NCBI GenBank assembly: GCA_032718475.1
Contig: JAUCBJ010007885.1
Span: 1-32,978, forward strand
Source: Nemertoderma westbladi
Taxonomy: Eukaryota > Xenacoelomorpha > Nemertodermatida > Nemertodermatidae
Reading direction: 5' to 3'
DNA length: 32,978 nt
Positions 30,901 to 32,978 of this stretch are shown piece after piece. Made by a program: the position numbers and the translations under genes. How positions within the stretch are numbered: the stretch's first letter is position 1; each line of letters starts with the position of its first letter. The notes under the pieces were generated by a model. It saw only the letters and a list, made by a program, of their open reading frames with translations. It ran no database searches and was not told the DNA's origin.

Positions 30901-32978
30901 ACGAATATTCCATACGTCAATCTGTGAAAGTTTCATCAAAATTGATGCAATGCTAAAGTTATTAAACCTAGACGAAGTGATGCGGTACCGCTAGAATACC
31001 TACCGGTACCGACTGACAGACTGTCTGATTTTTGACCAAACCTCATATTCTTTCTAAACTTTTGACGTACTACATACAGTACATACAAAGTTTGGTTTAA
31101 TATCATCAAGGAATTACAAAGTTATTAGTGATCAAAAGTTAGACGTGTGACGACTACGACAGACAACTCGTTAATGGTACCCATATGCTAAGGCTTCGCT
31201 CACTTCGTGGCTCGACAATACAGTCCCAGTCAGTTATATATTGAGTTGATTATACATTAACTTAGTTCAGATAAGCCCTCCAGTATTCAAATTATTTATA
31301 CTTCATTATATAATTTGTTTTTTTCTCCGTAGATTGCATTGATACCAATGGAGATTGTGATGATGTTTCCATGCCACAAAAATCAAAAGACTCTCATATA
31401 CCTAGAATCTGTAAACTCTGTCACAAAGAAACGCTTCGAATTAATGATCATCTACGCAATCGACACCAAATACAACATGCCGGGGTTTTAAGCCGGCTGT
31501 CTCTGGAGAGTAAAGAACTATATTTTAAGAAATCTGGTGTGATAAGATTATATAAAAGTGGTAAAAAGAAACCGAATCGTCGAATATCGCGGTGCTTAAT
31601 TTGCAATAAATGTTTTTATAAGATTGGTGACCATCTGACTTGTAAACACAATCTTCTACCCGGAGATCCAGAGCGTGAACGAATGTTACATGATCCAAGT
31701 CGTTATATACTACCTGCTATTGACGCTGGTGAACCAGGTGAACCTCCTATGATGGATCAATTTATGGATTATTTGAAAGCAGATTATAATGAAGAATCAT
31801 TAAAAGAAAGAGAGAGGGATATCTTAATGATAGCTTCGAGTGTGAGAACATTCTTTAAACATATGGGTGATAATAAAGAGAACTACATACTAAGGTTCGA
31901 TGAGATAAGTGATCCACAAAAATTACATAATGCATACTGTCAAGTAGCTTCTGAGAAAATTCGTGGTGGTGGCACCCGGTCTGCCAATACACTGAAAGCC
32001 GTACTAAGGAGACTTCAGAGATACTTTGAATTTCTTGTCTTAAATGATGTTAGCGGGGCCGTGAAAGGCCTGACAGTGACAAAAGATTTACAACGGCGAC
32101 AGAAGTCCGATGTTAGAAAGCACGCCTATACAGTTCGCCAAAGGGCTACGGAAACCATGCCTACAGCTGAGGAGATAAATAAGTTTCAGACGTCTTCATA
32201 TATTGATAAAATTCGCGACAATATTACAAGGTTACCTGACGTTGATGACAAAGACGAACTGACAGAAATGCAAACGTATCTTATAAGTCTAATAATATAC
32301 GACCTGGGATTGCGAGAGTGTGTTGTAAAGAACTTAAAAGTGAAACATTTCAAGGAGGGTTTTGTAACCACAGATATCAGCGGTAATAATGTGTTTATTT
32401 TTCAAGTACCAAATCACAAGACCTCAGGATTTTATGGACCACAGAAAATTATCATTAGCTATAAGGATTACGTTTTATTAAAGAAATGGGTTTATATCGG
32501 TCGCACATTATACACTTCTCGTACGTTGTCTTCTGATTCAAGTTTCGTATTTGTGACACGTAATGGAGAGCAACTTAACAACACCAGCATCCCACTTAAT
32601 AACCTGTGGCAAAAACTCGTCCCAGGTTCCAAGTCGAAGGCAGGATCGACTAGTTTTCGGCACGCCAAGAGTTTTTTCAACCAAAGACTACCAGGAGAAG
32701 TCCATGAAAAAGAAAACGCTGCTCACTCAATGGGTCATTCTAGGGAAACACAATTACGGATATATGAGGCTGTTCAGTCAACCAGTGAGGCTTTATCAGC
32801 ACGTGATAGACATCAAAGGGCATTCAACTTTGCTCTTTCACATCCTGGTTCTACTGCTCCAGACACCAATGCTATAGGACCAGATTCCAATGCTACAGGA
32901 CCAGATTCCAATGCTACAGGACCAGATTCCAATGCTACAGGACCAGATTCCAATGCTACAGGACCAGATTCCAATGCT
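27663..32978 (+). CDS. Spliced tyrosine recombinase (Crypton-like), six exons, 3' end open
   Basis: Exons: 27663-27906, 28486-28573, 29343-29440, 29801-29941, 30155-30397, 31333-32978 (open). They sum to 2460 nt, 820 codons without a stop, with matching phase at every junction. Exon 1 (start MFSVVKFIVDNSLLTVPTRW) resembles an N-terminal domain seen in uncharacterised animal proteins. Exons 4-5 are acidic repeats. Exon 6 has two C-x2-C-x9-H-x4-H fingers (Cys298 and Cys359) and a phage-integrase-type domain: Arg599 in YDLGLREC, Lys634 in NHKTSG, Arg714 in TSFRHAKS, His740 and Tyr749 in MGHSRETQLRIYE. Such enzymes cut and rejoin DNA through the Tyr. The ATG is the first in frame with exon 1, and a longer 5' exon is possible. 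It could be a transposon gene or a domesticated one. Confidence 0.8.
28289..28372 (-). repeat. tRNA-derived SINE head with poly-C
   Basis: On the minus strand an A box TGGTGTAGTGG (28369-28359) and a B box GGTTCAATCC (28319-28310) are about 40 bp apart, as in tRNA-derived SINEs. The sequence between does not fold into a good tRNA anticodon arm, so this is not a functional tRNA. The B box runs straight into a 23-base homopolymer (28289-28311). A second A-box-like CCACTACACCA (plus strand) at 28395-28405 suggests a duplicated head. It lies in intron 1 of the recombinase gene. Confidence 0.6.
28486..28573 (+). CDS. Recombinase gene exon 2
   Basis: 88 nt, acceptor TTTATATTACAG, donor CAAAG|GTAAGA, phase 1 in and 2 out. 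It encodes SFNLAEEQLIRAKDCF then the basic PSKKRAVVPVQR. Confidence 0.75.
29150..29245. repeat. AT-rich (ATT)n microsatellite
   Basis: Irregular ATTATT and TATTAT runs in intron 2 of the recombinase gene. No other signal is seen. Confidence 0.7.
29343..29440 (+). CDS. Recombinase gene exon 3
   Basis: 98 nt, acceptor TATATTTGCAG, donor CGAG|GTGAGT, phase 2 in and 1 out. It encodes GSFVYSSGRIDTPVNTIQ and ends LGLDLDR. No known motif. Confidence 0.7.
29591..29610. repeat. 20-bp poly-C run
   Basis: Uninterrupted C20 in intron 3 of the recombinase gene. Confidence 0.95.
29801..29941 (+). CDS. Recombinase gene exon 4 (acidic duplication)
   Basis: 141 nt, acceptor TTTATTACAG, donor GGAG|GTACCG (weak), phase 1 in and 1 out. 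It holds two copies of a 20-residue acidic unit, PPNLEEPESLLDEVDGSSEI and a second differing at a few positions (PPDLEELESLLDEDDGSSEK). The DNA is duplicated too, with 60-bp periodicity. Confidence 0.75.
30155..30397 (+). CDS. Recombinase gene exon 5 (27-bp minisatellite)
   Basis: 243 nt, acceptor TATTTTAACGCAG, donor AATG|GTTGGT, phase 1 in and 1 out. The end consists of a 27-bp repeat encoding DAATTQEEF, three full units and a partial fourth (30293-30390). Reading through the donor would hit a stop at 30415, so splicing is needed to reach exon 6. Confidence 0.7.
30398..31332 (+). other. Intron 5 of the recombinase gene, with a GC-rich hairpin
   Basis: No coding signal. At about 30548-30582 ATACCCCACC is mirrored by GGGTGGGTGGGGTAT around CCCGGGCG, a strong stem-loop whose right arm also has G-runs. 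CTAGACGAAGTG occurs twice (about 30818 and 30968). Confidence 0.6.
31333..32978 (+). CDS. Recombinase gene exon 6 (zinc fingers and catalytic domain)
   Basis: 1646 nt, acceptor TTTTTTCTCCGTAG, open to the window end, 548 full codons. It encodes both C2H2-type fingers (codons from 31410 and 31593), a helical core-binding region (about 31740-32150) and the catalytic domain. Key codons: Arg 32313, Lys 32418, Arg 32658, His 32736, Tyr 32763. From 32856 it becomes a 21-bp repeat. Confidence 0.88.
32856..32978 (+). repeat. 21-bp coding minisatellite at the window edge
   Basis: Unit GGACCAGATTCCAATGCTACA (GPDSNAT) repeats from 32877 to the end with no change in the visible units. A degenerate first unit at 32856 reads APDTNAI. 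It lies about 30 codons past the catalytic Tyr and keeps the frame open. Total length is unknown. Confidence 0.95.

Noticed and set aside
32186-32877. Short ORFs on both strands near the right end
   Set aside because: They are shadows of the long open recombinase frame, which runs off the window.

Overview
This is a metazoan nuclear genomic window, most likely from a marine invertebrate. The evidence is spliced genes with GT-AG introns, BEL/Pao, non-LTR, piggyBac-like and tyrosine-recombinase sequences, long satellites, and frequent short palindromes such as TAGGCCTA and ACCGGT. I cannot name the species. There is no bacterial gene organisation. Transposable elements and simple repeats make up most of the sequence.

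Layout, left to right. (1) 1-1678 holds the 3' end of an LTR retrotransposon on the + strand: a broken ORF3 tail followed by an LTR. It abuts a decayed non-LTR reverse transcriptase fragment (1694-2739). (2) 2740-5170 has no convincing gene apart from a short ORF with weak helicase-like character. (3) 5174-9847 on the - strand is the 3' half of a spliced M28-family metallopeptidase gene. Five exons with matching phases were assembled by eye, plus one tentative terminal exon. Its introns hold a 944-bp fold-back element and 21-bp and 23-bp satellites. (4) 9911-11803 is a 33/28-bp satellite ending exactly where an LTR begins. (5) 11804-22209 on the - strand is a BEL/Pao retrotransposon: 3' LTR, a third ORF with zinc knuckles and an in-frame TGA, a 1.5-kb non-coding stretch, an intact 1650-aa pol, and a gag that lacks its start. 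No 5' LTR was found. (6) 22210-23764 is a piggyBac-like non-autonomous element (TTAA target site) carrying five 163-bp repeats, each centred on a palindrome. (7) About 23780-27090 is a fold-back structure of four related arms around a perfect (GACC)248 tract of 992 bp. (8) 27663-32978 on the + strand is a six-exon gene, open at the window end. It encodes at least 820 residues: an N-terminal domain, acidic repeats, a pair of C2H2-type fingers and a tyrosine recombinase catalytic domain.

The two gene-level results least likely to come from simple ORF calling are the spliced M28 peptidase and the spliced tyrosine recombinase. The recombinase is the strongest candidate for something new. It has R, K, R, H and Y in the expected order, Thr where the family usually has the box II His, a host-like exon structure, and three different coding minisatellites. 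The retrotransposon with a zinc-knuckle ORF in the env position is the second candidate.
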